DNA of 64,000 nucleotides from Gammaproteobacteria bacterium (GCA_027018875.1 JALUYA010000017.1:16935-80934); one strand, 5' to 3'. Numbered from the stretch's first letter, positions 16,327 through 28,405 are shown. Numbers and translations are program-made. Notes: generated by a model not told the origin, from the letters alone.

Positions 16327-19300
16327 ATGGTCTCCGTCACGAAAAGGACCTCGCAAGACGCCCTCATTTCCCGAATTATCGCTGCGGCAAAAGTCAAGGC
16401 CCCCGATTTAAGCGCGATCATAGATAACTTCGTCCGCCTATACTACGACGGCGTGAGCCCCGAGGATTTACGCGAGCATGATCCGGAGACTCTCGCCGCT
16501 TCGGCCCTGGCCCACTTCCAGCTTGGCAATACCCGTGGCAATCAGCGCTTCGTCCTCAGGATATTCAATCCGACCCTAGCCAGAGACGGATGGCGCAGCA
16601 CTCACACCATTATTCAAACCGTGTCGATGGATGTTCCTTTTTTAGTGGATTCGGCTTCCCTGTGCATTCAACGGCGCCATCTCACCATCCACCAGACCAT
16701 TTACCCGGTACTGCGGCTGAAGAGAGACTCCCATGGCATCCTGCTCAAGGTTCACACTCAGGGAAAATCCAGCAACAATCTGAACGAATCGTTCATTAGC
16801 ATCGAGATCAGCAAGGTCACCGATCCGAATCAGCTGGAAAAATTGACACGCGATCTCAACAACACGTTCCGTGACGTAATGGCGGCAGTGGATGACTGGA
16901 GATTGATGCGTGACAAGGCCGCATCCATAGCTTCCAGGCTGTTGCCGGGGACACTGCCTCTGGATCCGGATGAAGTAGAGGAAGGGCGCCAGTTTTTAAA
17001 CTGGCTGGTCGACAATAACTTCACTTTCCTCGGCTACCGTGAATATCGATTGGAACCCCAAGGGCAAAAACTCGCGCTGGTGCAAGTTCCGGATACCGGA
17101 CTGGGGATCCTACACGGAAGCAGTAAAGAGAGCAAGCCGCTCTTACTCCCCAGCGCACTGCGCAAACGCGCCTTGGCCGAGGAATTCGCCATCATCACCA
17201 AGGCCAATTCGCGTTCGACCGTACACCGCTCCGCTTATCTGGACTATATCGGGATCAAACGATATAACCAACAAGGCCGGATCTGTGGCGAATACCGCTT
17301 TCTCGGGCTTTTCACTTCACCCGTATATATCCACAGCCCCCTGGAAATCCCCATAGTCAGAAGAAAAATTTACAACGTACTCGAACGCATTGGATACGAT
17401 CCCTCCGGCCATGCCGGTAAATCCGCGGCACAAGTACTGCAAACACTCCCTCGAGATGAGCTTTTTCAGGCTAGCGAACAAGAACTTTTCAACATCACCA
17501 CGGGAATCCTGCAAATGCAGGAAAGACCACAGGTCAGATTATTCATCCGCCATGATGCCTTTGGGCGATTTTATTCCTGCCTGATATACGTCCCCCGGGA
17601 TCGCTATAACTCGGGGGTACGAGAACGCATGCAGTCCATATTGGGAGAAGCGTTAAAAGCAAGGGAAATAGAAACATTTGTCCACATGGACGAATCTATC
17701 CTGGCCAGGATCCACATGATCCTTCATACCCGGCCCTGGCAACATTCACGTATAGGCCACAAGAAACTGGAACGCGAACTTGCCGAAGCCACCAGAACCT
17801 GGACCGACACGTTGCGCGTCTCATTGATCAAACGCCATGGAGAGAGACGCGGCATTGAAGTCTTCAATACCTGGGGGAAATTTATTCCTGTAGCCTACCA
17901 GGATGACGTAACTCCGGATAAAGCGCCTCATGACATTCACTACCTGGAACGCCTGAGCGAATCGAACCCATTCGACATCAGCCTGTATAGATCCGGCAAT
18001 AACCCGGAAAATGTTTTTCATATAAAAATATTCAGCCGGGAACAACCCATTATCATTTCCGATGCCTTGCCCCTGATGGAAAACATGGGCATGAGGGTGA
18101 TAGCTGAGCGACCCTACCAAATTGAACTCAAAGATGCATCCGTATACTGGATTCACGATTTCGAAGTGCTCACCCGAGTCGCCACTCCCACCCGGGTGGA
18201 AAATGATTCACAACGCTTCCGTGAGGCCTTCCTTGCCATCTGGCGGGGAGATGCCGAAAACGACGGCCTTAACAACCTGATCCTTGATGCAGGAATGGAC
18301 TGGAGACAGATCTGGGTTATTCGTGCCTACGAAAAATATCTGCTACAGACGGGAATGCCTTTCGGAGAACGCTATGTGGAACAGATCCTCAGTGAGAATC
18401 CGGTTGTTTCTCGTCTTGCGTTTGAACTCTTCGAGGCCTGCTTCGATCCATCAGTCACCGCACCGAGACGGGAAGAAAAGGTAAAGAATATCAACCAGGC
18501 ACTGGATCGGAAGCTGGATCAATTATCCGGACAGGACGAAGACCGTATTCTGCGCGCACTCGTAGGCTTTATACGTGCCACCCTGCGTACTAATTATTTT
18601 ATGCGCAGCCATCGCGGCAAATACAATCCCTACCTGTCGTTCAAGCTCGATTCGGGACAGATCCCGGAATTGCCTCTACCCAAACCCCTATACGAGATAT
18701 TCGTTTACGCTCCCCACGTGGAAGGGATCCATTTACGGGGCGGCAAAATCGCCCGTGGAGGATTGCGCTGGTCAGACAGAAAAGCGGATTACCGGACCGA
18801 AGTCCTAGGCCTAATGAAAGCCCAGACGGTCAAGAACACGATGATCGTTCCGGTCGGAGCCAAAGGAGGATTCATCGCCAAATGTCTCCCCGCGAATGGT
18901 GACAGAGACGCCATACTCACCGAGGTAAAACACTGCTACCGGGATTTTATCCGGGGCCTGCTGGACATCAGCGACAACATCATCGATGACAAGATCATCC
19001 ACCCCGACCAAGTCATTCGCTATGATGAAGATGATCCTTATCTGGTAGTCGCGGCGGACAAGGGCACGGCAAGTTTTTCCGATCTTGCTAATGAAATTGC
19101 CGCGGACTACGGCTTCTGGCTAGGTGACGCCTTTGCCTCGGGCGGCTCCGTGGGATATGACCACAAACAATTGGCCATTACCGCGAAAGGCGCCTGGACG
19201 TCGGCCAGGCGCCTATTCGGAGAGTTCGGAATAGATCCTGAAGCCGACAAAATATCCGTCATAGGTATCGGCGACATGTCGGGGGATGTGTTCGGCAACG

Positions 19301-21153
19301 GTATGCTCCAGTCCCGGACGATCCAACTCAAGGCTGCATTTGATCACCGCCATATATTCATTGATCCAAACCCGGATACGGAGCTGAGCTACAGGGAACG
19401 CGAGCGCCTGTTCCACCTGGAAAGATCCAGTTGGTCGGATTATGACCGAAAACTCCTATCCGAAGGGGGCGGGATCTACCCGAGATCGGCAAAATACATA
19501 CAAGTAAGCAAACAGGCAAGAAAATCGTTAAGCTTGACCAAGTCCAAATACCGGCCGCAGGAACTCATTCACGAAATACTCCAGGCACCTGTCGACCTGT
19601 TTTGGAACGGAGGCATTGGTACCTATGTCAAGGCCACGTCCGAAAGTCATCTTGACGTTGGCGACAGGACCAATGATGCCGTTCGCATCAACGGCAAAGA
19701 CCTCCGCTGCAAGGTTGTAATCGAAGGCGGAAATCTCGGTATTACTCAATTAGGCCGTATCGAATATGCCCTGCATGGCGGCCACGTTACCACCGACTTC
19801 ATAGACAACTCCGCCGGTGTTGACTGCTCCGACCATGAAGTCAATATCAAAATCTTCCTGAACCAACTCAAACTGCGCGGAAAACTCCGGGAGTCCGAAC
19901 GGCGCAAGCTACTCTTCGAAATGACCCCGCAGGTAACCAAGAGTGTGCTCCGAGACAACTACCTGAAAGCCTTGGCATTGTCCGTCGCAGAAGCCCAATC
20001 GCAGAATCAGATCAACGAACATGCACATCTACTACGTACCCTGGAACAAAAGGGGACACTGGACAGAAAACTGGAATACCTTCCCAGTGAAGACGAAATC
20101 ATCGAGCGCCGCGCCAGCAAACAGGGTTTTACCCGGCCCGAGCTGGCGGTATTGCTGGCTTATGCGAAAATAACGGTTAAAAATTCGCTGGATCTAAACG
20201 AATTAGCTAAAGACGAATACCTGAGCCGGGAGCTGATAGATTACTTTCCGGAATTGTTGCGGCCCCGGTTTCTCAAACGCAATACCGAGCATCCTCTGCG
20301 CAATGCCATTATCGGTACGGCCATCACCAACAGCATGATCAACCGCATGGGATTCAATTTCCCGTTCTGGATCCAGGAAACCACCGGCGCAAGCATCAGT
20401 TCCGTGGCCCGTGCCTATACAATTGCACGCGATTCCCTGAATATGCTGGACTTCTGGTGCGGATTAGAGGCGCTTCCCATCCATTCTCACTCTAAAGTCC
20501 AAGTCAACCTAATCACCCTTTCAGATCACCTGGTACGTTATGCAACCCGCTGGCTGATTGAACACGGGTATGGAAATGCCGACATCCTGGAGACAGTAAA
20601 AAAATTCAAACCCGCTACCAGGGAGTTACTGACTCTCCTACCGGATATTCTTCCTCCAAGATTACAAGAACAGTACCAAAAAACATGCGCCACCTACGCG
20701 GACGAGATCATCCCCAAGGAAATTCAGCAACTTGCCGCCGCCATTCCCGCCCTGTACACGGTTTTCGATATTCACATGGTTGCCGAGAAAACCGGAAAAG
20801 GAATTAGAGACGCGGCCAAGGCCTATTTCCACCTGGGCTCTGTTCTTGGGCTTGATTGGCTCAAAGAACAGATCCAGTCGCTTCCGACCGATGATCACTG
20901 GAAGACCTTGTCTCGTGCCACCTTGCGGGAAAGACTTTATGCTCAACAGCGCAGGCTCACCATCGATACCCTAACCGGAACCGATGTAAAAGAGGATGCC
21001 ATCCAACAAGTCGAAAACTGGGTAGCCAAAAAAGCGATCCCTATCCAGCACTTCCTGACCATCGCCAATGAGATCAGGAACACCGGACAGATTGAATTTG
21101 CATCCGTGTCCGTGGCCATCGAAGAAGCCTACGCGCTGCAGAAAAGATCATAA
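16327..21153 (+). CDS. gdhB: NAD-specific glutamate dehydrogenase, large (180-kDa) type
   Basis: The enzyme oxidatively deaminates glutamate to 2-oxoglutarate with NAD. The 1608 residues match the bacterial GDH-180 class, with long N-terminal ACT-like regulatory regions, a central catalytic domain (HLRGGKIARGGLRWSDRKADYRTEVLGLMKAQTVKNTMIVPVGAKGGFIAK, about 805-852; GDMSGDVFGNGML further on) and a C-terminal helical region. These enzymes are allosteric and usually serve amino-acid catabolism. The gene stands alone after the pdh operon. Its base composition is markedly less GC-rich than its neighbours. Confidence 0.95.
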   Translation: MVSVTKRTSQDALISRIIAAAKVKAPDLSAIIDNFVRLYYDGVSPEDLREHDPETLAASALAHFQLGNTRGNQRFVLRIFNPTLARDGWRSTHTIIQTVSMDVPFLVDSASLCIQRRHLTIHQTIYPVLRLKRDSHGILLKVHTQGKSSNNLNESFISIEISKVTDPNQLEKLTRDLNNTFRDVMAAVDDWRLMRDKAASIASRLLPGTLPLDPDEVEEGRQFLNWLVDNNFTFLGYREYRLEPQGQKLALVQVPDTGLGILHGSSKESKPLLLPSALRKRALAEEFAIITKANSRSTVHRSAYLDYIGIKRYNQQGRICGEYRFLGLFTSPVYIHSPLEIPIVRRKIYNVLERIGYDPSGHAGKSAAQVLQTLPRDELFQASEQELFNITTGILQMQERPQVRLFIRHDAFGRFYSCLIYVPRDRYNSGVRERMQSILGEALKAREIETFVHMDESILARIHMILHTRPWQHSRIGHKKLERELAEATRTWTDTLRVSLIKRHGERRGIEVFNTWGKFIPVAYQDDVTPDKAPHDIHYLERLSESNPFDISLYRSGNNPENVFHIKIFSREQPIIISDALPLMENMGMRVIAERPYQIELKDASVYWIHDFEVLTRVATPTRVENDSQRFREAFLAIWRGDAENDGLNNLILDAGMDWRQIWVIRAYEKYLLQTGMPFGERYVEQILSENPVVSRLAFELFEACFDPSVTAPRREEKVKNINQALDRKLDQLSGQDEDRILRALVGFIRATLRTNYFMRSHRGKYNPYLSFKLDSGQIPELPLPKPLYEIFVYAPHVEGIHLRGGKIARGGLRWSDRKADYRTEVLGLMKAQTVKNTMIVPVGAKGGFIAKCLPANGDRDAILTEVKHCYRDFIRGLLDISDNIIDDKIIHPDQVIRYDEDDPYLVVAADKGTASFSDLANEIAADYGFWLGDAFASGGSVGYDHKQLAITAKGAWTSARRLFGEFGIDPEADKISVIGIGDMSGDVFGNGMLQSRTIQLKAAFDHRHIFIDPNPDTELSYRERERLFHLERSSWSDYDRKLLSEGGGIYPRSAKYIQVSKQARKSLSLTKSKYRPQELIHEILQAPVDLFWNGGIGTYVKATSESHLDVGDRTNDAVRINGKDLRCKVVIEGGNLGITQLGRIEYALHGGHVTTDFIDNSAGVDCSDHEVNIKIFLNQLKLRGKLRESERRKLLFEMTPQVTKSVLRDNYLKALALSVAEAQSQNQINEHAHLLRTLEQKGTLDRKLEYLPSEDEIIERRASKQGFTRPELAVLLAYAKITVKNSLDLNELAKDEYLSRELIDYFPELLRPRFLKRNTEHPLRNAIIGTAITNSMINRMGFNFPFWIQETTGASISSVARAYTIARDSLNMLDFWCGLEALPIHSHSKVQVNLITLSDHLVRYATRWLIEHGYGNADILETVKKFKPATRELLTLLPDILPPRLQEQYQKTCATYADEIIPKEIQQLAAAIPALYTVFDIHMVAEKTGKGIRDAAKAYFHLGSVLGLDWLKEQIQSLPTDDHWKTLSRATLRERLYAQQRRLTIDTLTGTDVKEDAIQQVENWVAKKAIPIQHFLTIANEIRNTGQIEFASVSVAIEEAYALQKRS

Positions 21154-21332
21154 AATGAACCTCCTATTATCCCGAGGTCGAATCGAGACAAGACGGTACC
21201 GATCTTGCATGAATAAGACCATGGAGACAAGCAATCCGGGAAAGCGATTCAACGGGATTGAGCCGCGGGGCTCCCTGCCGGATACTAAATCACCCGGTCC
21301 GCCCGGAGGGAAATAAAGTAACGGCAGCTACT

Positions 21333-21614
21333 ATGAAATCAGACTCTGAATTCAAGCAGGAACTGATCATCATTATCGGCACCGTCGGCATCGCCGGTGC
21401 CATTTTCTGGATGGGCGCATACCTGCTCGGCCCGCTCACGCTCATCCCGGGTGCATTTGTGCTTTTCGCCCTGTTATGGCATTACCGGTCTCGGATTAAT
21501 ACATTTCAGGAGTTAGGACACCGGTTATCGGGATCTTTGCTGCTCGCCGCCCAAACAAGCCTTCTGGTTGCGACCGCCTACGAAATCTTGCCCCTGGTAT
21601 TCCGACACATATAA
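21333..21614 (+). CDS. small two-helix membrane protein, unknown function
   Basis: From ATG 21333 the product is 93 residues: a short charged start (MKSDSEFKQE), two closely spaced hydrophobic helices (LIIIIGTVGIAGAIFWMGAYLLG and PLTLIPGAFVLFALLWHY), a polar link (RSRINTFQELGHRLSG), and a third weaker hydrophobic stretch (SLLLAAQTSLLVATAYEILPLVF). It looks like a small inner-membrane protein. I do not recognise the family. It sits between the glutamate dehydrogenase and an Old Yellow Enzyme with long gaps on both sides, so no operon context helps. The upstream part of the ORF track is not convincing as coding. Confidence 0.55.
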   Translation: MKSDSEFKQELIIIIGTVGIAGAIFWMGAYLLGPLTLIPGAFVLFALLWHYRSRINTFQELGHRLSGSLLLAAQTSLLVATAYEILPLVFRHI

Positions 21615-21906
21615 ACCCTGAACATCCCGCCCGGATCCGGCGACTCCGCGAACCGCCGCTTTAGGCTACTTTGTGGTCGGGTAACGCAAAAGGCGGCGGC
21701 TGAGCTCCATCCCGGGTATCGCCTTCATAACGAACGCCTGATATGCCGATACCCCCGTACGGGCGCATAATATCCTCCGTGTTTCACCTCGGGTCGAGGA
21801 GGTTACGCCTACCCTGGCGGATCCTCTAAAATAGTTTTATGGGCCGGGATAAACCTAGGATTTTCTCCGGATTTCAGGATGATTGGTTAACCTAAGAGCA
21901 AAGTTT
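21615..21906. other. intergenic region before the Old Yellow Enzyme gene
   Basis: This 292-bp gap has no convincing ORF. It holds an inverted repeat CCGCCGC/GCGGCGG (about 21653-21698) and the short palindrome CCTCGGGTCGAGG around 21788-21800. The last 80 bp, before the ATG at 21907, are AT-richer and are the likely promoter region. I see no riboswitch I can name. Confidence 0.4.
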
Positions 21907-22998
21907 ATGAACAGTCAAATTTCTCTTTTTTCATCCATCCAACTGGGCAATGTTCCCCTGAAAAACCGTATCGTCATGGCCCCCATGACCCGCAACCGCG
22001 CGGAAAAAGGTAATGTCGCCGGTGAACTCATCAGAAAATATTACACGCAGCGGGCCGGCGCCGGCCTGATCATCACCGAAGGTTCGCAGATCTCCTCCCA
22101 AGGTGTCGGCTATCCCAATACCCCGGGGATCTACAGCGAGGCGCAAATTGCCGGCTGGCGCAAGGTGGTCGATTCGATCCATGCCGCCGGCGGCCGGGTT
22201 TTTATCCAGCTATGGCATGTGGGGCGCATTTCGCACCCCTCGCTACAGCCGAACGGTGCCCTGCCCGTGGCGCCCTCGGCCATTCAACCCGCCGGTGAGA
22301 CGGTAACTTACCAAGGCATGCAACCTTTCGTAACGCCCCACGCTCTTGAGCTAAATGAAATCCAGTCCATCATCGAACAGTATCGCCAGGCGGCCAGGAA
22401 TGCACAGGCAGCCGGCTTTGACGGTGCCGAAATTCACGCCGCCAATGGCTACCTGATCGATCAATTTCTGCGTGATAAAACCAATCACCGCGACGACCAC
22501 TATGGGGGTTCGATCGAAAACCGTACCCGTTTCCTAATCGAAGTGGTCGAGGCCGTCGTCACAGCCTGGGCACCGGGTAATATCGGTGTCCGCCTGTCGC
22601 CGGAAAACACCTTCAACGACATCGCCGATTCGAATCCCCAAGCCACCTTCAATACCGCCTGCGAAAAACTCGGCAAGTACGGCCTGGCTTACCTGCACAT
22701 ACTGGAAGGAGTCATGCTGCAGCACGGTAAGCACCGCTTGGATTACCGCCAGTTCAGCGATCGTTTCGGCGGCCTGTACCTGGCCAACAACGGCTACACC
22801 AGACAATCCGCCCAGGCCGCCATTTGCGAACACCGCGCCGACCTGGTGGCATTCGGCATACCCTTTATCGCCAACCCGGACCTGGTCGAGCGGTTCAAGC
22901 GGAATGCGCCACTCAACGAGGCGGATCGGGCCACCTTCTATGGTGGCGATGAACACGGCTATACGGACTATCCGTTTCTCGATAAACAACAGGTATAA
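21907..22998 (+). CDS. Old Yellow Enzyme family NADH:flavin oxidoreductase (NemA-like)
   Basis: The 363-residue FMN enzyme reduces activated alkenes, nitro compounds or nitrate esters. Typical elements are LGNVPLKNRIVMAPMTRNRA near the start, QLWHVGRISHPSLQPNG around residue 100, FDGAEIHAANGYLIDQFLRDKTNHRDDHYGGSIENRTRF (active-site histidine/asparagine region and FMN site) and a C-terminal FGIPFIANPDLVERF. Start ATG 21907 fits the family; the ORF-track start adds eight unsupported residues. It may act in electrophile detoxification. It converges on rarA with a 35-bp gap. Confidence 0.92.
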   Translation: MNSQISLFSSIQLGNVPLKNRIVMAPMTRNRAEKGNVAGELIRKYYTQRAGAGLIITEGSQISSQGVGYPNTPGIYSEAQIAGWRKVVDSIHAAGGRVFIQLWHVGRISHPSLQPNGALPVAPSAIQPAGETVTYQGMQPFVTPHALELNEIQSIIEQYRQAARNAQAAGFDGAEIHAANGYLIDQFLRDKTNHRDDHYGGSIENRTRFLIEVVEAVVTAWAPGNIGVRLSPENTFNDIADSNPQATFNTACEKLGKYGLAYLHILEGVMLQHGKHRLDYRQFSDRFGGLYLANNGYTRQSAQAAICEHRADLVAFGIPFIANPDLVERFKRNAPLNEADRATFYGGDEHGYTDYPFLDKQQV

Positions 22999-23033
22999 CT
23001 ACCGGCCAAGGTGCTCAAGGGCCGCGGCGAGGC

Positions 23034-24326
23034 TCAGCGCCCGCCCCGGTTCAGCTCGGCGAGGTGTCGCAGCCGCTCGGCAATCCGTTTTTCGATCCCC
23101 CGCTCGGTGGGCCGATAGTAGCGGCGGTCGGGCATCTCCTGCGGAAAATAATGTTCGCCCACGGCATAAGCCTCGGGCTCGTCGTGCGGGTAGCGGTAAC
23201 GGGCCCCGTGGCCCAGTTTACGCATCAGTTCCGTCGGTGCATTCCTCAAATGCAGCGGTACTTCGGCGGAACCCCACTTGCGGCTGTCCTGCACCGCGGC
23301 ACGCAAGGCAAGGTAGATGGCATTGCTCTTGGGAGCGGCGGCCAGATACACCACGACCTCGGCAAGTGCCAGATCGCCCTCGGGGCTTCCGAGCCGTTCG
23401 TAAACCTGCCAGCCATCGAGCGCGATTCCGAGGGCGCGCGGATCGGCGAGTCCCACGTCCTCGCTCGCCATCCGGACCAGCCGGCGGGCGATATAGAGCG
23501 GTTCGACACCCCCCGCGAGCATGCGCGCAAACCAGTAGAGCGCCGCATCCGGTGCCGAACCGCGAACGGACTTGTGCAGTGCTGAAATCTGGTCATAGAA
23601 CAGATCCCCCCCCTGATCGAATGCGGCAATGCATTCCCCGAGCAGGGCGCGAAACTCACCCGGCTCCAGGGGCCGTTCGCACTGGGCGGCGGCAATGCTT
23701 TCGAGCAAGTTGAGCCCGCGGCGCGCATCGCCACCCGAGGCGGCCGCGATGTCACCGATCCACTCTTCCGGCAAGGCGTGCTCGTCCAGACCGAGTCCCC
23801 GATCGGGATCAACCAGTGCCCGACGGAGGATGGTTACCAACGCAGGCTCATCGAGCTGGGCGAGGCGTAACAAGCGGCAACGTGATAACAGCGCCCGCCG
23901 AACCTCGAAGGAAGGGTTTTCCGTGGTTGCCCCGATCAGGGTTACCGTACCCCGTTCGACATACGGCAACAGCGCATCCTGCTGTGCCTTGTTGAAGCGG
24001 TGAATTTCATCGAGAAAAAATACGGTCGGGTGCCCCGACTCCCGCTCCCGATCGGCCTCGGCAATAATGCGCTTGACCTCACTCACCCCAATGGCCACCG
24101 CGGATCGAGCCACAAATCGTGCCTTCACTTCCCCGGCAAGCACCCGGGCCAGGGTGGTCTTACCGCTGCCCGGCGGTCCCCAAAAGAGAATGGACGGCAG
24201 GTGGCCACCGTTCAAAATCCGGCTAAGACTGCCGCCGGGACCCACCAGGGCCGGTTGGCCGACCACCTCATCCAGGCACCGCGGGCGCATCCGCTCGGCA
24301 AGCGGCGCCCGGGGATGATCCATCAC
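23034..24326 (-). CDS. rarA: replication-associated recombination protein RarA (MgsA)
   Basis: RarA is a clamp-loader-like AAA+ ATPase that acts at stalled replication forks. The 430-residue product has MRPRCLDEVVGQPALVGPGGSLSRIL, Walker A (GPPGSGKTT, about 50-58), Walker B (VFFLDEIHRFNKAQQDALLPYVE), sensor I (GATTENPSFEV), and the MgsA C-terminal domain (LYWFARMLAGGVEPLYIARRLVRMASEDVGLADPRAL; PHDEPEAYAVGEHYFPQEMPDRRYY). Its start overlaps the lolA stop by 4 nt. Order ftsK-lolA-rarA is conserved across gammaproteobacteria; the usual next gene serS is missing here. Confidence 0.96.
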   Translation of the reverse strand: MMDHPRAPLAERMRPRCLDEVVGQPALVGPGGSLSRILNGGHLPSILFWGPPGSGKTTLARVLAGEVKARFVARSAVAIGVSEVKRIIAEADRERESGHPTVFFLDEIHRFNKAQQDALLPYVERGTVTLIGATTENPSFEVRRALLSRCRLLRLAQLDEPALVTILRRALVDPDRGLGLDEHALPEEWIGDIAAASGGDARRGLNLLESIAAAQCERPLEPGEFRALLGECIAAFDQGGDLFYDQISALHKSVRGSAPDAALYWFARMLAGGVEPLYIARRLVRMASEDVGLADPRALGIALDGWQVYERLGSPEGDLALAEVVVYLAAAPKSNAIYLALRAAVQDSRKWGSAEVPLHLRNAPTELMRKLGHGARYRYPHDEPEAYAVGEHYFPQEMPDRRYYRPTERGIEKRIAERLRHLAELNRGGR

Positions 24327-24988
24327 GACCCGCCGGTGCTCGGCCCCGGCGGTGAAGTGTCGCGCACCACATCGACTCCCGCGGGCGGCACGAAGCGAAA
24401 TTGTGCCACGGGAATGGCCGGATTACGCCGGACATCGCTGAATTTTATCCGTGTGGTCTGGCCCAGGCGTGACACGAGCCGCATCACCCGAATTTCATCA
24501 TGGGCCGCAAGACCAAGTTCGATTGCCGTATAGTCGGCATTTTTCGACCGCGGAACCAGGCGCAACCAGTCCAACCCGCCGTGACGCGGTAGCAGGCTGA
24601 CCCTGAAGTTCCTTGATATATCCGCCTCCCCGGCGAGCAACGCCGCTGGCCCGGCGGCCAGCGCACCGGGCTCGGGTTTGACCGTCACCTGTTCGAGCCC
24701 CGGATCATAGATCCACAGGGTTTTCCCGTCGGCGACGATCAACTGCCGGTAAGGCTTGCGGTAGTCCCAGCGAAACCGGCCCGGCTTGGCAATCGCCACG
24801 TAGCCCGAAGCCTGCCTGACGGTCGCGGCATTGGCATTTACCACGGTTTCCGTGAACCGGGCCGTGAGACTGCGGGTTGCGCCAAGCAGGCGATCCAGCC
24901 TTGCAGCCGCCCGGGAATTACCCGCCTGGGCCAATGGCGCCAGGAGCAGCAACGCGATTACCGCGGTGGGAAAGATAGGTTTCTGCAT
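24323..24988 (-). CDS. lolA: outer-membrane lipoprotein carrier protein LolA
   Basis: LolA ferries lipoproteins through the periplasm from LolCDE to LolB. The 221-residue precursor has a signal peptide (MQKPIFPTAVIALLLLAPLAQA) and the LolA fold motifs RLDRLLGATRSLTARFTETVV, SGYVAIAKPGRFRWDYRKPYRQLIVADGKTLWIYDPGLEQVTV and a C-terminal VAQFRFVPPAGVDVV. It starts 3 bp after the ftsK stop and overlaps rarA, so the three genes are likely one operon. Confidence 0.94.
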   Translation of the reverse strand: MQKPIFPTAVIALLLLAPLAQAGNSRAAARLDRLLGATRSLTARFTETVVNANAATVRQASGYVAIAKPGRFRWDYRKPYRQLIVADGKTLWIYDPGLEQVTVKPEPGALAAGPAALLAGEADISRNFRVSLLPRHGGLDWLRLVPRSKNADYTAIELGLAAHDEIRVMRLVSRLGQTTRIKFSDVRRNPAIPVAQFRFVPPAGVDVVRDTSPPGPSTGGS

Positions 24989-24991
24989 GAA

Positions 24992-27292
24992 TTACTCCGG
25001 TGGAGGGGGGGCCAATACTTCACGGTTACCGTTCGGTTGCAAGGAACCGACAATACCGACCCGCTCCATCTGCTCGATCAACCTTGCCGCGCGGTTATAG
25101 CCGATGCGTAGCCGGCGCTGGACCGCGGAGATCGAGGCCCGACGGGTTTCGGTAACGATATGTACCGCTTCATCATAGAGGGGATCGTCTTCGGCGTCGG
25201 TGCTTACTTTAGATTTGGGAAACCCGTTCGAAATCTCCTCGTTCGCCTCGAGAACCTCCTCCAGGTACGTGGGTTCGCCGGCTTGCTTGAGCCACGCCAC
25301 CACCCGATGCACCTCGATATCGTCAACGAAGGCCCCATGGACCCGATTAACCAGGGAGGTTCCCGGCGGCAGGAACAGCATGTCGCCGGTACCGAGCAGC
25401 GAATCGGCGCCGCTCTGATCGATTATGGTACGCGAATCCACCCGCGAAGATACCTGAAAGGCGATTCGGGCCGGAATATTAGCCTTGATCAGACCGGTGA
25501 TCACATCGACTGAGGGCCGTTGGGTAGCCACCAGGAGGTGAATTCCTGCCGCCCTCGCCTTCTGCGCCAGGCGGGCGATCAGTTCCTCGACCTTCTTGCC
25601 CACCACCAACATCAGATCGGCCAACTCGTCGATAACCACCACGATGGCCGGCATAGGCCGGAGCGGTTCGCGTTCTCCGGCCTCATTGGTCTCGGACAGT
25701 GGATCGTCGGGAACGGTTTCCCCCCGGGCGGTCAGTTCCCGCAGCTTGCGGTTGTAATTGGCCAGGCTGCGCACCTTCAGCGTCGCGATTCTCCGGTAAC
25801 GCCGGTCCATCTCCACCACGCACCAGCGCAATGCGGTAGCCGCCTCACCCATATCGGTCACTACCGGTGTAAGCAGATGGGGAATATCTGCATAGACCGA
25901 GAGTTCGAGCATTTTCGGGTCGATGAGCAACAAGCGCACATCATCGGGGCTGGCCTTATATAACAGGCTCAGTAACATCGCATTCAAGGCTACGGATTTG
26001 CCCGAACCCGTCGTTCCGGCAATCAAAAGATGCGGCATCCGGGCCAAGTCGGTAACTACCGGCCGGCCGGAGATATCCTTGCCGAGCGCCAGGGTAAGTT
26101 TCGATGTGGAACGATCATAGGCATCGGAGCGCAGGACCTCTCCCAGGGTGACCAGTTCACGGACTTCGTTAGGAACCTCGATACCGACTACACTCTTGCC
26201 CGGGATGACCTCGACCACCCGCACGCTGACCGCCGAGAGGGAACGGGCTAAATCCTTGGCAAGACCGCTGATCTGGCTAACCTTGACGCCCGGTGCCGGC
26301 TGAACCTCGAAACGGGTAATCACCGGGCCCGCGTGTACCGCTACCACCTCGACCTCGATGCCGAAGTCCCGCAGCTTTAATTCGAGCTGGCGACTCATCG
26401 CCTCGAGCGTCTTCTCGCCATATCCCCGACCGGAACGCGGCGGAGGGTTCAATAGCGCCAGCGGCGGAGTTCCCGGCGCCCCGGTTTTAGTCGGCGGGAG
26501 CGGAAACAGATTTCGCTGGCGCTCGCGTTCGACCTTGGCGCTTAACGTTACTTTGGCTATTGCCGGCTCGACCCGGAGTTTGCCCCGGGTCGCCCGCCGG
26601 GCACTCTCACGCTCCAGCGCCACGCTGCGCGAGGTGCGACCCGCCCTGGCCTGGCGCCGCTCGCGCCGGTGCCGGCGGCGCAACCCCACCCACTCGATAA
26701 ATCGCAAGACCAGGGCGCCCAAGCGATCCATCAAGGCAAACCAGGACAAGCCGGTCGCCAGCGTTACCGTTGCCGCCAACACCGCCAGTAGCAACAACGC
26801 CGCTCCCGCAACTCCCACTCCATCGGCAATCGGCACCGCCAGGGCATCCCCCAGCACCCCTCCTATACCGGCCGGAAACCAGGCCGGACCCGGCGCCGCC
26901 AACAAGGTCAGCAATATCGAGCAAGTGATAATCGCCGCCAGCAAGGAGAATATGCGCAGGCTACGCACCAGCACCTTGCGCCGCACCATGCCATGGAATA
27001 TCAGCCACCCGGCATAGCCCAGAAACAAGGGTAGTACATAGGCCGTAGCGCCAAGGATGAACAGCAGGAAATCGCTGGCCCAGGCACCTGCCGGACCAAT
27101 CAGGTTATGCACCGGACCGATACCGGTGCTGGTGTAGCTGGGATCGCCCGGATGAAACGAGGCCAAGGCCACGGCCAGCACTACGGCCAGCGCGGTGCTC
27201 AGCCAGAAGGCGGCTTCCCGTGCCGCCGCGCCGAGCCGCGGTATCAGCAGCTCATCGGAGGTAGAGTTTGAACTGTCTCTCGTCTTGGCCAT
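24992..27292 (-). CDS. ftsK: DNA translocase FtsK
   Basis: FtsK couples chromosome segregation to division. The 766-residue protein has an N-terminal membrane domain with about four helices (residues 30-180), a short basic/proline linker, the alpha domain (from about 295), a RecA-like motor with Walker A ([12 protein letters not shown], about 425-437), [24 protein letters not shown] and Walker B ([15 protein letters not shown]), and a C-terminal winged-helix gamma domain ([30 protein letters not shown]) that reads KOPS. The linker is much shorter than in E. coli FtsK but normal for many gammaproteobacteria. Divergent from trxB. Confidence 0.97.
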   Translation of the reverse strand: MAKTRDSSNSTSDELLIPRLGAAAREAAFWLSTALAVVLAVALASFHPGDPSYTSTGIGPVHNLIGPAGAWASDFLLFILGATAYVLPLFLGYAGWLIFHGMVRRKVLVRSLRIFSLLAAIITCSILLTLLAAPGPAWFPAGIGGVLGDALAVPIADGVGVAGAALLLLAVLAATVTLATGLSWFALMDRLGALVLRFIEWVGLRRRHRRERRQARAGRTSRSVALERESARRATRGKLRVEPAIAKVTLSAKVERERQRNLFPLPPTKTGAPGTPPLALLNPPPRSGRGYGEKTLEAMSRQLELKLRDFGIEVEVVAVHAGPVITRFEVQPAPGVKVSQISGLAKDLARSLSAVSVRVVEVIPGKSVVGIEVPNEVRELVTLGEVLRSDAYDRSTSKLTLALGKDISGRPVVTDLARMPHLLIAGTTGSGKSVALNAMLLSLLYKASPDDVRLLLIDPKMLELSVYADIPHLLTPVVTDMGEAATALRWCVVEMDRRYRRIATLKVRSLANYNRKLRELTARGETVPDDPLSETNEAGEREPLRPMPAIVVVIDELADLMLVVGKKVEELIARLAQKARAAGIHLLVATQRPSVDVITGLIKANIPARIAFQVSSRVDSRTIIDQSGADSLLGTGDMLFLPPGTSLVNRVHGAFVDDIEVHRVVAWLKQAGEPTYLEEVLEANEEISNGFPKSKVSTDAEDDPLYDEAVHIVTETRRASISAVQRRLRIGYNRAARLIEQMERVGIVGSLQPNGNREVLAPPPPE

Positions 27293-27364
27293 ATTGAAGT
27301 TACGATTCGATCCTTATGAGTTTAGCGCGTCCGGCGAATGCACCCAAGCCCGGGGCTAGGGTAA

Positions 27365-28405
<1,041 letters not shown>

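Noticed and set aside
21615-21906. Riboswitch upstream of the Old Yellow Enzyme
   Set aside because: Small inverted repeats exist, but no conserved core of any known riboswitch class is visible.
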